A DNA stretch of 64,000 nt from Wohlfahrtiimonas larvae_A. GTDB lineage: Bacteria; Pseudomonadota; Gammaproteobacteria; Cardiobacteriales; Wohlfahrtiimonadaceae. Below are positions 7,733 to 17,110 of this stretch, piece by piece (within the stretch, counting starts at the first letter, position 1; each line of letters starts with the position of its first letter). The position numbers were made by a program, and so were the translations under genes. Location of the stretch: the NCBI GenBank assembly GCA_040394195.1, contig JBEBSR010000001.1:115866-179865 (forward strand), given 5' to 3'. The notes below the pieces were generated by a model that was not told the DNA's origin, searched no databases, and saw only the letters and a list, made by a program, of their open reading frames with translations.

Positions 7733-8809
7733 GTGGCTCATAATAAAAAAATAGATCTTCATCGGCTATATCACACAGATGTAGATTTATCGTGTCCATC
7801 ATTGTCGAAATTGCAGCCCATTGTAGAATTTAATAAGATCAATGTGCGAAAAACAGTTGATGTTTATGAACATGCTTGCAACATTACAGGCTGGCAACAA
7901 CTGTATAATCAAATCTTCCCTGGGCAGTTCGATGGCTCTGTTATTGAAGGCTGGCTTGAAGGCATTCAATTCTTTAAAGAATATACCAATAAAACAGTTC
8001 AGCAAAAATGTATGACTTGGCCAGGTTCAATTTGGATCGGCATTCCTTTACCCAATAATCCTCAAATGGGCATGATTGGCAATAGTACGTTGACTGATGA
8101 TCTTGTAGGAATACAAATTGGTGGCACAGAATTTGGGCTAAATACACCTGATAATTACACAATACTGGGCTTAGTTGTCGATATTCAACTTTTGGAAAGC
8201 TATTTTGAAACATTGTTACAAAGGCCATTGCCATTGCAAACACTTTCCAAGCAAATGACGATACAAATTGGACATACAGAAAAGCTTAGGCTTTGCCATA
8301 TCATAGAAACTGCTCTCAGCATTGCTCATTCCACACCAGAAATTCTCAATAATATTATTACCATTAAGAATCTTCGCTATGATCTTTTAGAATCCTTGGA
8401 TTCATTATTCAGTAATATTGGTGTGAATCAACACAACCTTCTACTCAAAAAATCCCAACAAAATCATATTAACATTGTCCAGAAAGCCCATGATTTTGTG
8501 ATTGATCATGCTCAAAACCAAGATGAACTCACCATTATTGATATCTGTGAGCATTTAAAAACAAGCCGTAGAACGCTGCAAAATGCATTCCATTCTGTAT
8601 GGAATGTTTCTCCAATTGCTTATCTGAAAGCCATTAAGTTAAATGCTGTACGCCGTGAATTGCGTAGCCCATATTCTGCATTCACTACAGTGCAAGATGC
8701 GGCAATGTCTTGGGGATTCTGGCATATGGGGCAATTTTCAGCTGATTATCAACTGCTATTCAAAGAATTACCTTCACAAACTTTAAGTAATCGAATGATT
8801 TTCCAATAA
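7733..8809 (+). CDS. eutR: EutR-like AraC-family activator of ethanolamine utilization
   Basis: A 358-residue regulator with a GTG start and a strong AAGGGGG five bases upstream. The C-terminal hundred residues hold the double helix-turn-helix of AraC/XylS proteins (DICEHLKTSRRTLQNAFHS, then VQDAAMSWGFWHMGQFSADY). The long N-terminal sensor region has the size seen in EutR, which in Salmonella responds to ethanolamine plus adenosylcobalamin. In enterics eutR is the last gene of the operon, in the same direction; here it is divergent from the small unit and convergent with the large unit. It probably binds the repeated motifs at 7520-7561 and 23154-23195. Confidence 0.9.
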   Translation: MAHNKKIDLHRLYHTDVDLSCPSLSKLQPIVEFNKINVRKTVDVYEHACNITGWQQLYNQIFPGQFDGSVIEGWLEGIQFFKEYTNKTVQQKCMTWPGSIWIGIPLPNNPQMGMIGNSTLTDDLVGIQIGGTEFGLNTPDNYTILGLVVDIQLLESYFETLLQRPLPLQTLSKQMTIQIGHTEKLRLCHIIETALSIAHSTPEILNNIITIKNLRYDLLESLDSLFSNIGVNQHNLLLKKSQQNHINIVQKAHDFVIDHAQNQDELTIIDICEHLKTSRRTLQNAFHSVWNVSPIAYLKAIKLNAVRRELRSPYSAFTTVQDAAMSWGFWHMGQFSADYQLLFKELPSQTLSNRMIFQ

Positions 8810-8843
8810 TTTCTACTGAAAAATATGCTCTGAATACAAAAAA

Positions 8844-8860
8844 CCTGATCAATGATCAGG
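8844..8860 (-). terminator. Terminator shared by the large eut operon and eutR
   Basis: CCTGATC (8844-8850), AAT, GATCAGG (8854-8860). On the minus strand it is followed by TTTTTT, so it best ends the large operon after pduT; on the plus strand the tail after eutR is weaker (CTTTC). Confidence 0.75.
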
Positions 8861-8881
8861 CTTTCAAATTGAATATCAATA

Positions 8882-9430
8882 CTAGATAAGCTGCTGCCAC
8901 AAATCTGGATGTGGTCTTGGTACAACCATACTGTAAACCAATAAACCTTTAGCGCCTGCACTTTGCGTGCCTACATCTACAGCTGTTTGAATATCTGCAA
9001 CATCACCAGAAGCCACAAAATAGCATTTACCGCCAATACCAAAAGCCATATGTACACGAATTAAAGTGATATTTGCAGCTTTCACAGCAGCATCCGCGGC
9101 TTCGATGCAAGCTGCAACGCTATAAGTTTCCACAACACCAATTGCTTGCCGTTTATCCACATTTGTTACGCCACTGATTGCAGGTAATACACTAGGGTGA
9201 ATATTGGGTAATACAAACTTATCCACCATTAAAAAACCACCTGCTTCAGCACCTGATGCGACAGACTGATTCACAGCGGCAACATCGCCACCAATCATCA
9301 CAATATATTTACCTGGGCAAATGGTTTTAGAAGTGAGTAATGTTACATCTGCCGTTTTCAACATCACATCTGTAACTTCGATGCCTTTTGCAATACTATT
9401 TAATTCAACTAATCCAATGGCATGTAACAT
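8882..9430 (-). CDS. pduT: PduT-like tandem BMC shell protein with iron-sulfur site
   Basis: A 182-residue protein with two BMC domains in tandem (about 4-85 and 97-180). It follows PduT almost residue for residue in key places: SKTICPGKY puts a cysteine at position 38, the residue that holds the [4Fe-4S] cluster at the centre of the PduT trimer; VLPNIHPSVLPAISG and VDKRQAIGVVETYSVAAC are further PduT marks. In the propanediol compartment PduT is a shell trimer thought to pass electrons between PduS and the outside. It is the last gene of the eut operon, directly after pduS. A PduT in an otherwise EUT1-like locus is unexpected. Confidence 0.93.
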   Translation of the reverse strand: MLHAIGLVELNSIAKGIEVTDVMLKTADVTLLTSKTICPGKYIVMIGGDVAAVNQSVASGAEAGGFLMVDKFVLPNIHPSVLPAISGVTNVDKRQAIGVVETYSVAACIEAADAAVKAANITLIRVHMAFGIGGKCYFVASGDVADIQTAVDVGTQSAGAKGLLVYSMVVPRPHPDLWQQLI

Positions 9431-9433
9431 AGT

Positions 9434-10774
9434 TTACTCCTGTGCGATCACAATATTGTGATCATCAATGTTCTGAATAATTCCTGAGATACTTGCATGT
9501 AATGGCACGCCTAACTTCCCTGCTTCCATTGAAGCAATTAATTGACCTCTTTTAACACGATCACCCACAGATACAACTGGTTTTGCTGGTGCACCAATGT
9601 GTTGCAATAATGGTAATACAACTTTAGATGGCATCCATTCTATATCTATCATCGGTGCTTTATGATTCATACGATCCAGATCGATACGCGTAATCAAACG
9701 GCTAATTGGTAATAAACGATATTCTGCCATTGGATTCAATGGTCGTAACTCTCCGACATATTTAGCACCTTCTGCTCTAAATTGTGCCTTCAATGCTTGA
9801 TTTAAACGCATTGGAGAAATTTCTACTGGGCAAGCATAAGCTTCACAAATACCACATTCTGAACAAGTCAAAGCAGATAAAATTGTGGAGCATTCTGTTT
9901 GATCTGCTTTTTGATAATTCACAGCGCGAACAATCAAATGTGGTGGTAATTCATGCCCAATTAAATGTCTTGGGCATAATTCTGTACATAAGCAACATTG
10001 TTCACAAACTGTACGAGCCATAGCCACAACGCTTGCCATATCTTGTGTACGACGGCGAATCAATAAATGATCATCGGGTAGAACTAATAATGCACCTGTT
10101 GTCTTTTTAATCGGTTCATCCAAATCATGAAATAGCACACCCATCATTGGGCCACCATTTAAAAATGCTGGGTTTGGAATGGTTGCACCACCTGCCATTT
10201 CTAATACTTGGCGATAAGTTGTACCGATTGGCACTGTTACTGTGATTGGTGTTTTCACCATACCATTGATGGTTAAAGTTTTATCAATCACTGGCGCTTC
10301 ATTTTCAACAGCATGGGAGACATTGATAAGCGTCTGCACATTATTCACAACAACGCCCACAGATAATGGCAATGCAGCAGGTGGCACTCTTCGACCTGTT
10401 GCCATCCAAATTGTGATCACTTCATCGCCTGCAGGATAAACATCATCCAAAATATGAATGCGAATATCATTTGGTAATAATGGCGTTAATGTATCAATCG
10501 CAGGCTTATATTTTGCCTTCAATGCAATGATGCCTTCTTTCGCACCTGTTGCAACCATACCATATTGCAAACCTTTGATCAGTTCAATTGCATTTCGTTC
10601 AGCCAATTGTTGATCTACTTTCAATAATGGTTCACATTCTGCACCATTGACTAGAAAGATCTCAGCCTCTGAGTTGAACTTCACACAGGTTGGAAATCCT
10701 GCACCGCCAGCGCCTACAATCCCTGCATTCTGCACGCGTTCTCTAATAGTTTCTTTAGTTATGCCCGTTATCAT
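9434..10774 (-). CDS. pduS: PduS-like cobalamin reductase (RnfC-related, flavin and 2x[4Fe-4S])
   Basis: A 446-residue protein of the RnfC/NuoF-like type. The N-terminus has the glycine-rich nucleotide site GAGGAGFPT; two ferredoxin-like motifs follow, CEQCCLCTELCP near residue 260 and CSECGICEAYACP near 305; the C-terminus has a biotinyl/SLBB-like region (PVVSVGDRVKRGQLIASM). PduS of Salmonella is a flavin-dependent cobalamin reductase that feeds the PduO adenosyltransferase. Here the adenosyltransferase is EutT, so this protein probably reduces the cobalamin for EutT. Its start overlaps the eutK stop by four bases (ATGA) and it is 3 bases from pduT. Confidence 0.93.
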   Translation of the reverse strand: MITGITKETIRERVQNAGIVGAGGAGFPTCVKFNSEAEIFLVNGAECEPLLKVDQQLAERNAIELIKGLQYGMVATGAKEGIIALKAKYKPAIDTLTPLLPNDIRIHILDDVYPAGDEVITIWMATGRRVPPAALPLSVGVVVNNVQTLINVSHAVENEAPVIDKTLTINGMVKTPITVTVPIGTTYRQVLEMAGGATIPNPAFLNGGPMMGVLFHDLDEPIKKTTGALLVLPDDHLLIRRRTQDMASVVAMARTVCEQCCLCTELCPRHLIGHELPPHLIVRAVNYQKADQTECSTILSALTCSECGICEAYACPVEISPMRLNQALKAQFRAEGAKYVGELRPLNPMAEYRLLPISRLITRIDLDRMNHKAPMIDIEWMPSKVVLPLLQHIGAPAKPVVSVGDRVKRGQLIASMEAGKLGVPLHASISGIIQNIDDHNIVIAQE

Positions 10775-11346
10775 AACTTATCCTCAATTATGTAATAACG
10801 ATTGCTATTTTTACGCAATAATTTTTGTGTGACGCCTTTATGAAGAGCATCTTTCACCACTTCTCGATCTAAACCAATATACTTAATGACATCTGTCATA
10901 TTGGCACCTTTGCTTGCTTTTTTACGCAAAAATGTGACGATCTTGGTGACTAAATCTTCTTCCGCTGATTCTTTTGGCTTTACGGCTTCTTGCACAGTTT
11001 TAGCTTCAGTTTTTTCTACAACACTTTCCACTGCCTTTTTCACAGCAGTTACATCTGTTTGTGTTCCGCCACAAAAGCTCAATACCATCCTTTCTGTATC
11101 TTTTTCAGGGCGACCTAAATCTTTACAGCAAAGAACTCTGCCACCGATTCGCTCGGCAGCCGCGCTTCCTGCATCTAAAGCTGCGCGGCATGCTGCGAGA
11201 TCACCTTCAACAACAATCGTTACCAAAGCAGATGGAGTAACAGAATGACTTAACAAACGCACATTCGCTGATTTCAGCATTGCATCCATTGCTTCAACTC
11301 CTGCGACAAAACCATAAACTTCTAATAAACCGAGTGCATTAATCAT
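10771..11346 (-). CDS. eutK: EutK, BMC shell protein with C-terminal winged-helix domain
   Basis: A 191-residue protein: one BMC domain (about 1-90: INALGLLEVYGFVAGVEAMDAM, VTIVVEGDLAACRAALDAG), a charged linker rich in Val, Lys, Glu and Thr, and a C-terminal helical domain (about 130-191, with MTDVIKYIGLDREVVKDAL and KLLRKNSNRYYI) like the EutK nucleic-acid-binding-type winged helix. E. coli EutK is about 166 residues, so the linker is longer here. EutK is a monomeric minor shell component in vitro. It is located after eutL and overlaps pduS. Confidence 0.93.
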   Translation of the reverse strand: MINALGLLEVYGFVAGVEAMDAMLKSANVRLLSHSVTPSALVTIVVEGDLAACRAALDAGSAAAERIGGRVLCCKDLGRPEKDTERMVLSFCGGTQTDVTAVKKAVESVVEKTEAKTVQEAVKPKESAEEDLVTKIVTFLRKKASKGANMTDVIKYIGLDREVVKDALHKGVTQKLLRKNSNRYYIIEDKL

Positions 11347-11373
11347 TTTTGACTCCTTACTGCCTATAAAACA

Positions 11374-12033
11374 TTATGCTGATTGAATTGGATTACGGCC
11401 CACTTCTAATACTGCTTCTGTGAATGCATCACATGCTGCTTTACATGCAGCTTGGCTACCACGTAAGAATGCTGCTGAATAGTTCGTTTCTGATGGTGGT
11501 GGTGTATAAACAACCATATCCACTTCAGCTGCTTTCAATGCAGCATCGATGCCAAATGTTGCTTCTAATGGTGGTGCCACCAAATACGCAATAGAATCGC
11601 CATGTGGAATATTTGCCATTTCTGATAAATATGTGCCTGTACGAGAAACAACATGTGCTAAAAATGCTGCATCTTCTTGATCATTTGCCCATTGGAAAGC
11701 AGGGCCATTTTCAATTGTGCCAATCATGGCATTTAAACCTGCACGAACTTCAGCGGGATTTGGCCCACCTAGCATGATCAACACTTCACCAGATGATGGT
11801 GATGGTGAATTGCTCGCACCTGCATACAATGAACGACCATAAACCACTTGAACGATCGCTTGTTTTGTCGCTTCATCCGCTGCGATATATGCAACATCAT
11901 CCGAATCACAGGTTAATAAACCTAAGCTACGAATATCTGCTGGCAATTTTAATTCTTTACGAAAATCTTCATGCAAAGAAGCAATGAGGCGAACGGCTTT
12001 GACACTTGGTCTGATTAAATCTAAAGCTGGCAT
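11374..12033 (-). CDS. eutL: EutL, tandem permuted BMC shell protein
   Basis: A 219-residue protein with two circularly permuted BMC domains, the usual length of EutL. Visible family segments include LDLIRPSVKAVRLIASLHEDF at the start, SGEVLIMLGGPNPAEVRAGL, and GIDAALKAAEVDMVVYTPPPSETNYS. EutL forms trimers whose large central pore can open and close and which bind ethanolamine in crystal structures. It follows eutC by 12 bases and precedes eutK, as in E. coli. Confidence 0.96.
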   Translation of the reverse strand: MPALDLIRPSVKAVRLIASLHEDFRKELKLPADIRSLGLLTCDSDDVAYIAADEATKQAIVQVVYGRSLYAGASNSPSPSSGEVLIMLGGPNPAEVRAGLNAMIGTIENGPAFQWANDQEDAAFLAHVVSRTGTYLSEMANIPHGDSIAYLVAPPLEATFGIDAALKAAEVDMVVYTPPPSETNYSAAFLRGSQAACKAACDAFTEAVLEVGRNPIQSA

Positions 12034-12045
12034 AATCTAATCCTC

Positions 12046-12966
12046 CTATCTTGTTAAATTGATGCCAGATGCTTTCTTATCTAGCATTTTTTTCACTAAA
12101 TCCACAATCACTGCGGCAGCCTCTACTGGCGGTGTACCTGCTCTATGAATATTGGAAATACACGTTCTATCTGCTTCAACCGTTGATGCAACTGTTGGGC
12201 TATAAACCGCATAGCAGGATAAACTTTCTGATTGCCCTAACCCTGGACGTTCACCCACAAGCATTACAACTGCTTTAGCTCCTAAAATTTCACCAATGTG
12301 ATCTTCCAATTTCACACGACCATAACGTGCAAATACTGGTGTACCAATTTTTAAACCTGTATTTTTCAAACCTGCCATTAGTGGTGGCAAAATTTCTTCA
12401 TAGTTCACTAATACGGCATCGGTAGATAAACCGTCACATACAATCACTTGAACATCTGGTGCTTGTGTGCATTTTGATTTAATTAACGCTATCGATGCCT
12501 CGTTCAAGATTCTGCCCATATCAGGACGAGTTAAATACTGATCTTTATCTTTAACTTCTGATTGGATTTCTAATAAACCTTGTTTTTCAACCCACTCAAC
12601 CGGCACTTCTTTTAAAACAGTATCTTTTGAGCGTGAATGATCCGCCAAGAAACGTACTAAAGATAATGTTCTTGGACGAACGCCTGCACGACCTGACCCC
12701 ACACGAGATGCTGTGTTATTTTTAAAACCTTGCAATACATCTGGATTTTTAGGATTTTGAACACCAATCCAAGCTTTGGCTTCTGGTGAACCTAGATCAA
12801 TACTGCAAGATTCAACTGAGCCTGATGATTGAGAAACACCTGCGTTATATTGCTGACCATTCGCTTGATTCAAGCCTGATGTAAAATGCTGGCCATTACT
12901 GTTAGATTGCACATTCAATTTACTGATCACTTGCTGAACAAGCGCTTCAATTTGTTTCTGATCCAT
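12046..12966 (-). CDS. eutC: Ethanolamine ammonia-lyase small subunit
   Basis: A 306-residue subunit of the adenosylcobalamin enzyme that converts ethanolamine to acetaldehyde and ammonia. The first 18 residues (MDQKQIEALVQQVISKL) make an amphipathic helix of the kind that targets enzymes to the shell. A Gln/Asn/Gly/Ser-rich linker of about 35 residues follows. The globular part starts near residue 55 and includes GSGRAGVRPRTLSLVRFLADHSRSKD and ERPGLGQSESLSCYAVY, contacting B12. It lies 13 bases after eutB. Confidence 0.96.
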   Translation of the reverse strand: MDQKQIEALVQQVISKLNVQSNSNGQHFTSGLNQANGQQYNAGVSQSSGSVESCSIDLGSPEAKAWIGVQNPKNPDVLQGFKNNTASRVGSGRAGVRPRTLSLVRFLADHSRSKDTVLKEVPVEWVEKQGLLEIQSEVKDKDQYLTRPDMGRILNEASIALIKSKCTQAPDVQVIVCDGLSTDAVLVNYEEILPPLMAGLKNTGLKIGTPVFARYGRVKLEDHIGEILGAKAVVMLVGERPGLGQSESLSCYAVYSPTVASTVEADRTCISNIHRAGTPPVEAAAVIVDLVKKMLDKKASGINLTR

Positions 12967-12979
12967 TATTCATTCCTCC

Positions 12980-14341
12980 TTAGAAAAACAGAGAAGCATC
13001 GCCAGCAATGCTGGTTAAGCAACCATTTTGCATAATGCCCATTTTTTCAAGCCATGCATTAAACTCTGGCGATGGACGTAGATTCAATAACTGACGAATT
13101 GTCGCAGTATCATGGAATGCTGATGTTTGATAGTTGAGCATGATGTCATCACCTAATGGCATACCAATAATGAAGTTACAGCCTGCTGTTGCCAATAAAA
13201 TCGACAATGTTTCATTCACGTTTTGATCAGCATTGGCATGGTTGGTATAACAGCAGTCAACACCCATTGCTACACCGTGTAATTTACCCATAAAGTGATC
13301 TTCTAAACCTGCACGCATGATTTGACGATCATCATATAAATATTCAGGTCCAATGAAGCCAACCACTGTATTCACCATGAAAGGATCATAATGACGTGCT
13401 AAGCCGTAGTTTCTTGCTTCCAATGTCACTTGATCTGAGCCATTATGCGCATTCGCTGATAATGCAGAGCCTTGCCCTGTTTCGAAATAGAAGAAGTTTT
13501 CGCCAGCAATGCGGTTATATTCACGACCAATCGCTTGTGCTTCATTTAACATTTCCAAGGAAATACCAAATTCTTTTAAGCCTTTTTCACTACCACAGAT
13601 ACTTTGGAAAATTAATCCGCCTGGCGCACCTTTGCGGATTGCTTCCATTTGCGTTGTTACATGCCCTAAAACACAGCCTTGTGTCGGGATTTCATATTTA
13701 TCGATCACATTGTAAATGGTATCCAAAACACGGCGTAAGTTTTCCACATCATCTGTTACTGGGTTTACACCAATAACCGCATCGCCTGCGCCGTAAGACA
13801 AACCTTCATAAATCTGTGCTTCAATGCTTTTAACATTGTCACGAGTATCATTAGGCTGTAAACGACAAGCAAAATGCCCTGGTAAACCAATCGTGTTATT
13901 TGCTCGTTTCACAACAGGCACTTTTTTTGCACCATAAATTAAGTCAGCATTCGAACAGATTTTTGCAACGCCAGCGATCACTTCTGAAGTTAAGCCTTTG
14001 CTGATGAACTGCCAATCTGTCAGTGTTGTATCATCACATAAGATATATTCACGCAACTCGCCAATCGTCCAGTTTTTCACTTGGTTATAGGCTGTTTCAT
14101 TCAAGTTATCTTGAATTAAACGTGTCACACAATCTTCTTCGTATGGCACAACAGGGTTATTTCTAACATCCGCAACCGTCAACTCTGATAGAACTTGCTT
14201 TGCGGCTACGCGTTCCTGTGAAGATGCTGCTGCAACGCCAGCGAGAACATCACCAGAACGAAGCTCATTAGCTTTAGCCAACACATCTTTGACATCTCGA
14301 AATTGATAAGTTTGGCCGAATAACTGCGTTTTTAATTTCAT
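12980..14341 (-). CDS. eutB: Ethanolamine ammonia-lyase large subunit
   Basis: A 453-residue catalytic subunit with a TIM-barrel fold. Strongly conserved stretches include KVPVVKRANNTIGLPGHF, GLSYGAGDAVIGVNPVTD, GAPGGLIFQSICGSEKG, and ETGQGSALSANAHNG with the substrate-binding glutamate. Length is equal to E. coli EutB. With EutC it forms the hexamer-of-heterodimers lyase; the radical is generated on adenosylcobalamin. It is preceded by eutA, its reactivating factor. Confidence 0.97.
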   Translation of the reverse strand: MKLKTQLFGQTYQFRDVKDVLAKANELRSGDVLAGVAAASSQERVAAKQVLSELTVADVRNNPVVPYEEDCVTRLIQDNLNETAYNQVKNWTIGELREYILCDDTTLTDWQFISKGLTSEVIAGVAKICSNADLIYGAKKVPVVKRANNTIGLPGHFACRLQPNDTRDNVKSIEAQIYEGLSYGAGDAVIGVNPVTDDVENLRRVLDTIYNVIDKYEIPTQGCVLGHVTTQMEAIRKGAPGGLIFQSICGSEKGLKEFGISLEMLNEAQAIGREYNRIAGENFFYFETGQGSALSANAHNGSDQVTLEARNYGLARHYDPFMVNTVVGFIGPEYLYDDRQIMRAGLEDHFMGKLHGVAMGVDCCYTNHANADQNVNETLSILLATAGCNFIIGMPLGDDIMLNYQTSAFHDTATIRQLLNLRPSPEFNAWLEKMGIMQNGCLTSIAGDASLFF

Positions 14342-14356
14342 TATTTTACTCCTTAA

Positions 14357-15784
14357 CTATGCTGGAAATGCCAGTGATTTAATGGTCACAGGAACTATTT
14401 CACCTTCAAACAGTGGCTTTCCTATATCGATATAATCACCATCTCGAGTCACAACCTCATCTATAACGGCAAGCTTTCTATCTTGTAAGTATGGTTGTAA
14501 AAGCATGCCTAAAACTTTGCCCAAATCTTGCCTTGCCACAACGATGAGTGGCAAATGGCTTGGATATTTCTGTGTAAACTGTGCCAATGCTTCGACACAT
14601 TTCTGAATCTCTTTGTAAGCAACTGCTAAATCTTTAGGTAAATTGAGCGCACATATATCTAACAATGGATCGAGATCATGTTGCTTAATGGCAAATTCCC
14701 AATCTTCAATTAATGATTGTGGCTGTAGATCTATGCCAGATATTCTGGTTTGAATCACAGGAACATTACGAATTGGCAATGCAACCTCTTTAAGCCAAAT
14801 CGTACTGCCTGATAATGATAATGTGTGTGCACCTGCACCAATCACTGTTGCACGAATCGTCTGCTTTGGCTGAACCAATTGCAAAGATTTCATGCCTTGG
14901 TTTTGCAATAATGCTTCCGCTAATAATGGCCCAATATCACCATATTTAAATAATTCATTCTGAGGTATAGGTTGATAAACGCATGTGCCAACACCGCCAG
15001 AAATTGTAACGGCTTGGAATGAACCGAAAGATGGCAAATCATCCGACATCATCAACTTTTTAGCCAATGCTGAAGGCTGTCCAATAGCTACTTCATAAAC
15101 TAACTGTGCCATTGTTCGTGTTACATCACGGATCTGCTCTTGTGTTAAACTCATTGGATTAACAGATGAACCAAACATAGATTCACATACAACTTTCGCA
15201 GGTTGATGTGCTCGTAAAACTTTACCTGAAGCATCTAATTCTAATAAACGCCCACCAACATTTAAGCAAGCAGCTTCTTTTGCATCACCATTTTCGAAAA
15301 TGGCATAATTCGATGTACCACCACCGATATCGATATTTAAAACTCTGCCTTTAATATCTTGTGAAATCTCTGAAGCACCCGCACCTTGGCCTGCAATGAT
15401 AGACTCCAAATATGGGCCTGCTGTTGCCACAACGAAGTTACCCAGCTTCTCAGATAAATTCATAATAGTTGGGCGCGCATTACGCGCTTTAGATGTTTCA
15501 CCTGTAATGATGATTGCACCAGATTCTAATGTTTCTGGTGCAATGCTAGCAACGCGATACTGTTCCAATATGAAAGCCAATAATTCATCTTCACGGATCT
15601 GCCCTTCAAAATTAATGGGTGTGAATATGACTGGGCTTTCATACAGAATTTCTCGTTTTGTAAACTCATAGTGAGGCACTTGAGATACCGCCGCACGATT
15701 CACCACTTCCAATCTTGAAAAGATGACCTGCGTTGTGGTTGTCCCAACATCAATGCCTACACTATGAAGAATCAACGTTGCCAT
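14357..15784 (-). CDS. eutA: EutA, ethanolamine ammonia-lyase reactivase
   Basis: A 475-residue ATPase of the actin/Hsp70 superfamily. It shows the phosphate-1 motif (VGIDVGTTTTQVIFS), GEITGETSKARNARPT-like sequence near 95, the phosphate-2 motif (VLNIDIGGGTSNYAIF near 170), and ISGGVGTCVY. EutA removes damaged cobalamin from EutBC using ATP. The gene lies 15 bases before eutB and 11 bases after eutH, matching the EUT1 order H-A-B-C. Confidence 0.95.
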   Translation of the reverse strand: MATLILHSVGIDVGTTTTQVIFSRLEVVNRAAVSQVPHYEFTKREILYESPVIFTPINFEGQIREDELLAFILEQYRVASIAPETLESGAIIITGETSKARNARPTIMNLSEKLGNFVVATAGPYLESIIAGQGAGASEISQDIKGRVLNIDIGGGTSNYAIFENGDAKEAACLNVGGRLLELDASGKVLRAHQPAKVVCESMFGSSVNPMSLTQEQIRDVTRTMAQLVYEVAIGQPSALAKKLMMSDDLPSFGSFQAVTISGGVGTCVYQPIPQNELFKYGDIGPLLAEALLQNQGMKSLQLVQPKQTIRATVIGAGAHTLSLSGSTIWLKEVALPIRNVPVIQTRISGIDLQPQSLIEDWEFAIKQHDLDPLLDICALNLPKDLAVAYKEIQKCVEALAQFTQKYPSHLPLIVVARQDLGKVLGMLLQPYLQDRKLAVIDEVVTRDGDYIDIGKPLFEGEIVPVTIKSLAFPA

Positions 15785-15795
15785 AATTGTTATCC

Positions 15796-17082
15796 TTATG
15801 CTTTCTCAGCTGTCACTGCAACTTCTTCTAATGGCTTTTCTGATGCTTCTAGATTTGCATTAGCTTCGGTTGCAATAGGCGCTTCATCATTGATATTTTT
15901 TGGCATGATCATGATGGCAATAAACACACCAAATGCACCACCTGCAAGCTTCCCTGCAATCATTGGAAAGATCATTTGATTCATAACGCCAGCGGTATAA
16001 CCCAAGTGATCACCCAATGTAAATGATGCACAGACAGCAAAAGCACTATTGATCACTTTTCCGCGGTTATCCATTTTGCTCATCATGCTGAACATAGGAA
16101 TATTGTTTGCTAATGTCGCAATCATGCCACCTGCAGCCATATCATTCATCTTCAACAAGCCACCCACTTTTCTGAATGCTTTATCAAACCAGCGTGTCAA
16201 TAAAAGTACCATCGGATAAGCACCTAACAATACACACGCAATTGAGCCAATGATTTCAATCGCACGCATTTCACCATCACCTGTATTGAAGATTGGATCC
16301 ATACCTGGAATTAATGTCACGCCTGTTAAGAAATGGAATACTGCTGCTGCTAAACCAATTGTGATGATCACAACTAAAATCTTTGCAAAGATCTGGAAGC
16401 CTGAAATCATTTTCTCTGGAATCAATTTCAAACCTAAAATAATCAAAATCGCAACAATGGCAACAGGAATTAAGTTAATCAAAATCATGCTGAATGTGAA
16501 TACTACTGTTTGCCCATTTACCACAACGCCTGAATACATCGCCACAATACCGCCCACTAAACATCCAACTGGGATTGCAATAATACCTGCCAACATACCC
16601 AATGCCATAAAGCGCGTATCACTTTTGTTGATAATGCCAAGCGCGACAGGGATAGAGAAAACAATAGTTGCCCCCATCATAGATGCCAAGATAATGCCTG
16701 AATACAATTCCGCAGCCACATCACCATTCGCTAAACTACCCGCAATTGGAAAACCACCCATATCGATTGCAAGAATAGTACCAGCAAACATTGCAGGACT
16801 TGCGCCAACGCTTTGATACAAAGGAATAATCACTGGGCCTAGAACATCTTTGATCACTGGTGCAAGTGCTGTAATACCAACCATTGCTAGCCCCAAAGCA
16901 CCCATTGCCAAAAAACCTTCATCAAATTGTTCCCCAGCACCTTCGATGCCTTTACCCACTTTGCCAAGGCCAACTTTACCTAATATCTGTGCAGATCCAC
17001 CGAATTGAGCCATGATGCGATCAAATGCACCAATCATCATAAAAATCATCATGAACCATATTATTATTTCGTTAATACCCAT
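15796..17082 (-). CDS. eutH: EutH, ethanolamine permease
   Basis: A 428-residue integral membrane protein with about ten to eleven segments. Family stretches include IMMIGAFDRIMAQFGG near the start, the GEGQFDEGFLAMGALGLAMVGI-like region near 50, and ILAIDMGGFPIAGSLA near 105. EutH brings ethanolamine across the inner membrane, important at low pH or low concentration. The last 35 residues are polar (Glu/Ala-rich) and cytoplasmic. It sits between eutG and eutA. Confidence 0.95.
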   Translation of the reverse strand: MGINEIIIWFMMIFMMIGAFDRIMAQFGGSAQILGKVGLGKVGKGIEGAGEQFDEGFLAMGALGLAMVGITALAPVIKDVLGPVIIPLYQSVGASPAMFAGTILAIDMGGFPIAGSLANGDVAAELYSGIILASMMGATIVFSIPVALGIINKSDTRFMALGMLAGIIAIPVGCLVGGIVAMYSGVVVNGQTVVFTFSMILINLIPVAIVAILIILGLKLIPEKMISGFQIFAKILVVIITIGLAAAVFHFLTGVTLIPGMDPIFNTGDGEMRAIEIIGSIACVLLGAYPMVLLLTRWFDKAFRKVGGLLKMNDMAAGGMIATLANNIPMFSMMSKMDNRGKVINSAFAVCASFTLGDHLGYTAGVMNQMIFPMIAGKLAGGAFGVFIAIMIMPKNINDEAPIATEANANLEASEKPLEEVAVTAEKA

Positions 17083-17110
17083 AATTTTCCCCTTATTTCT
17101 CTATAGCCAC

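Noticed and set aside
16250..16816. 188-residue plus-strand open frame rich in Ile, Lys, Pro and Thr
   Set aside because: It is antisense to the membrane gene eutH; the composition is what a reversed hydrophobic protein gives.
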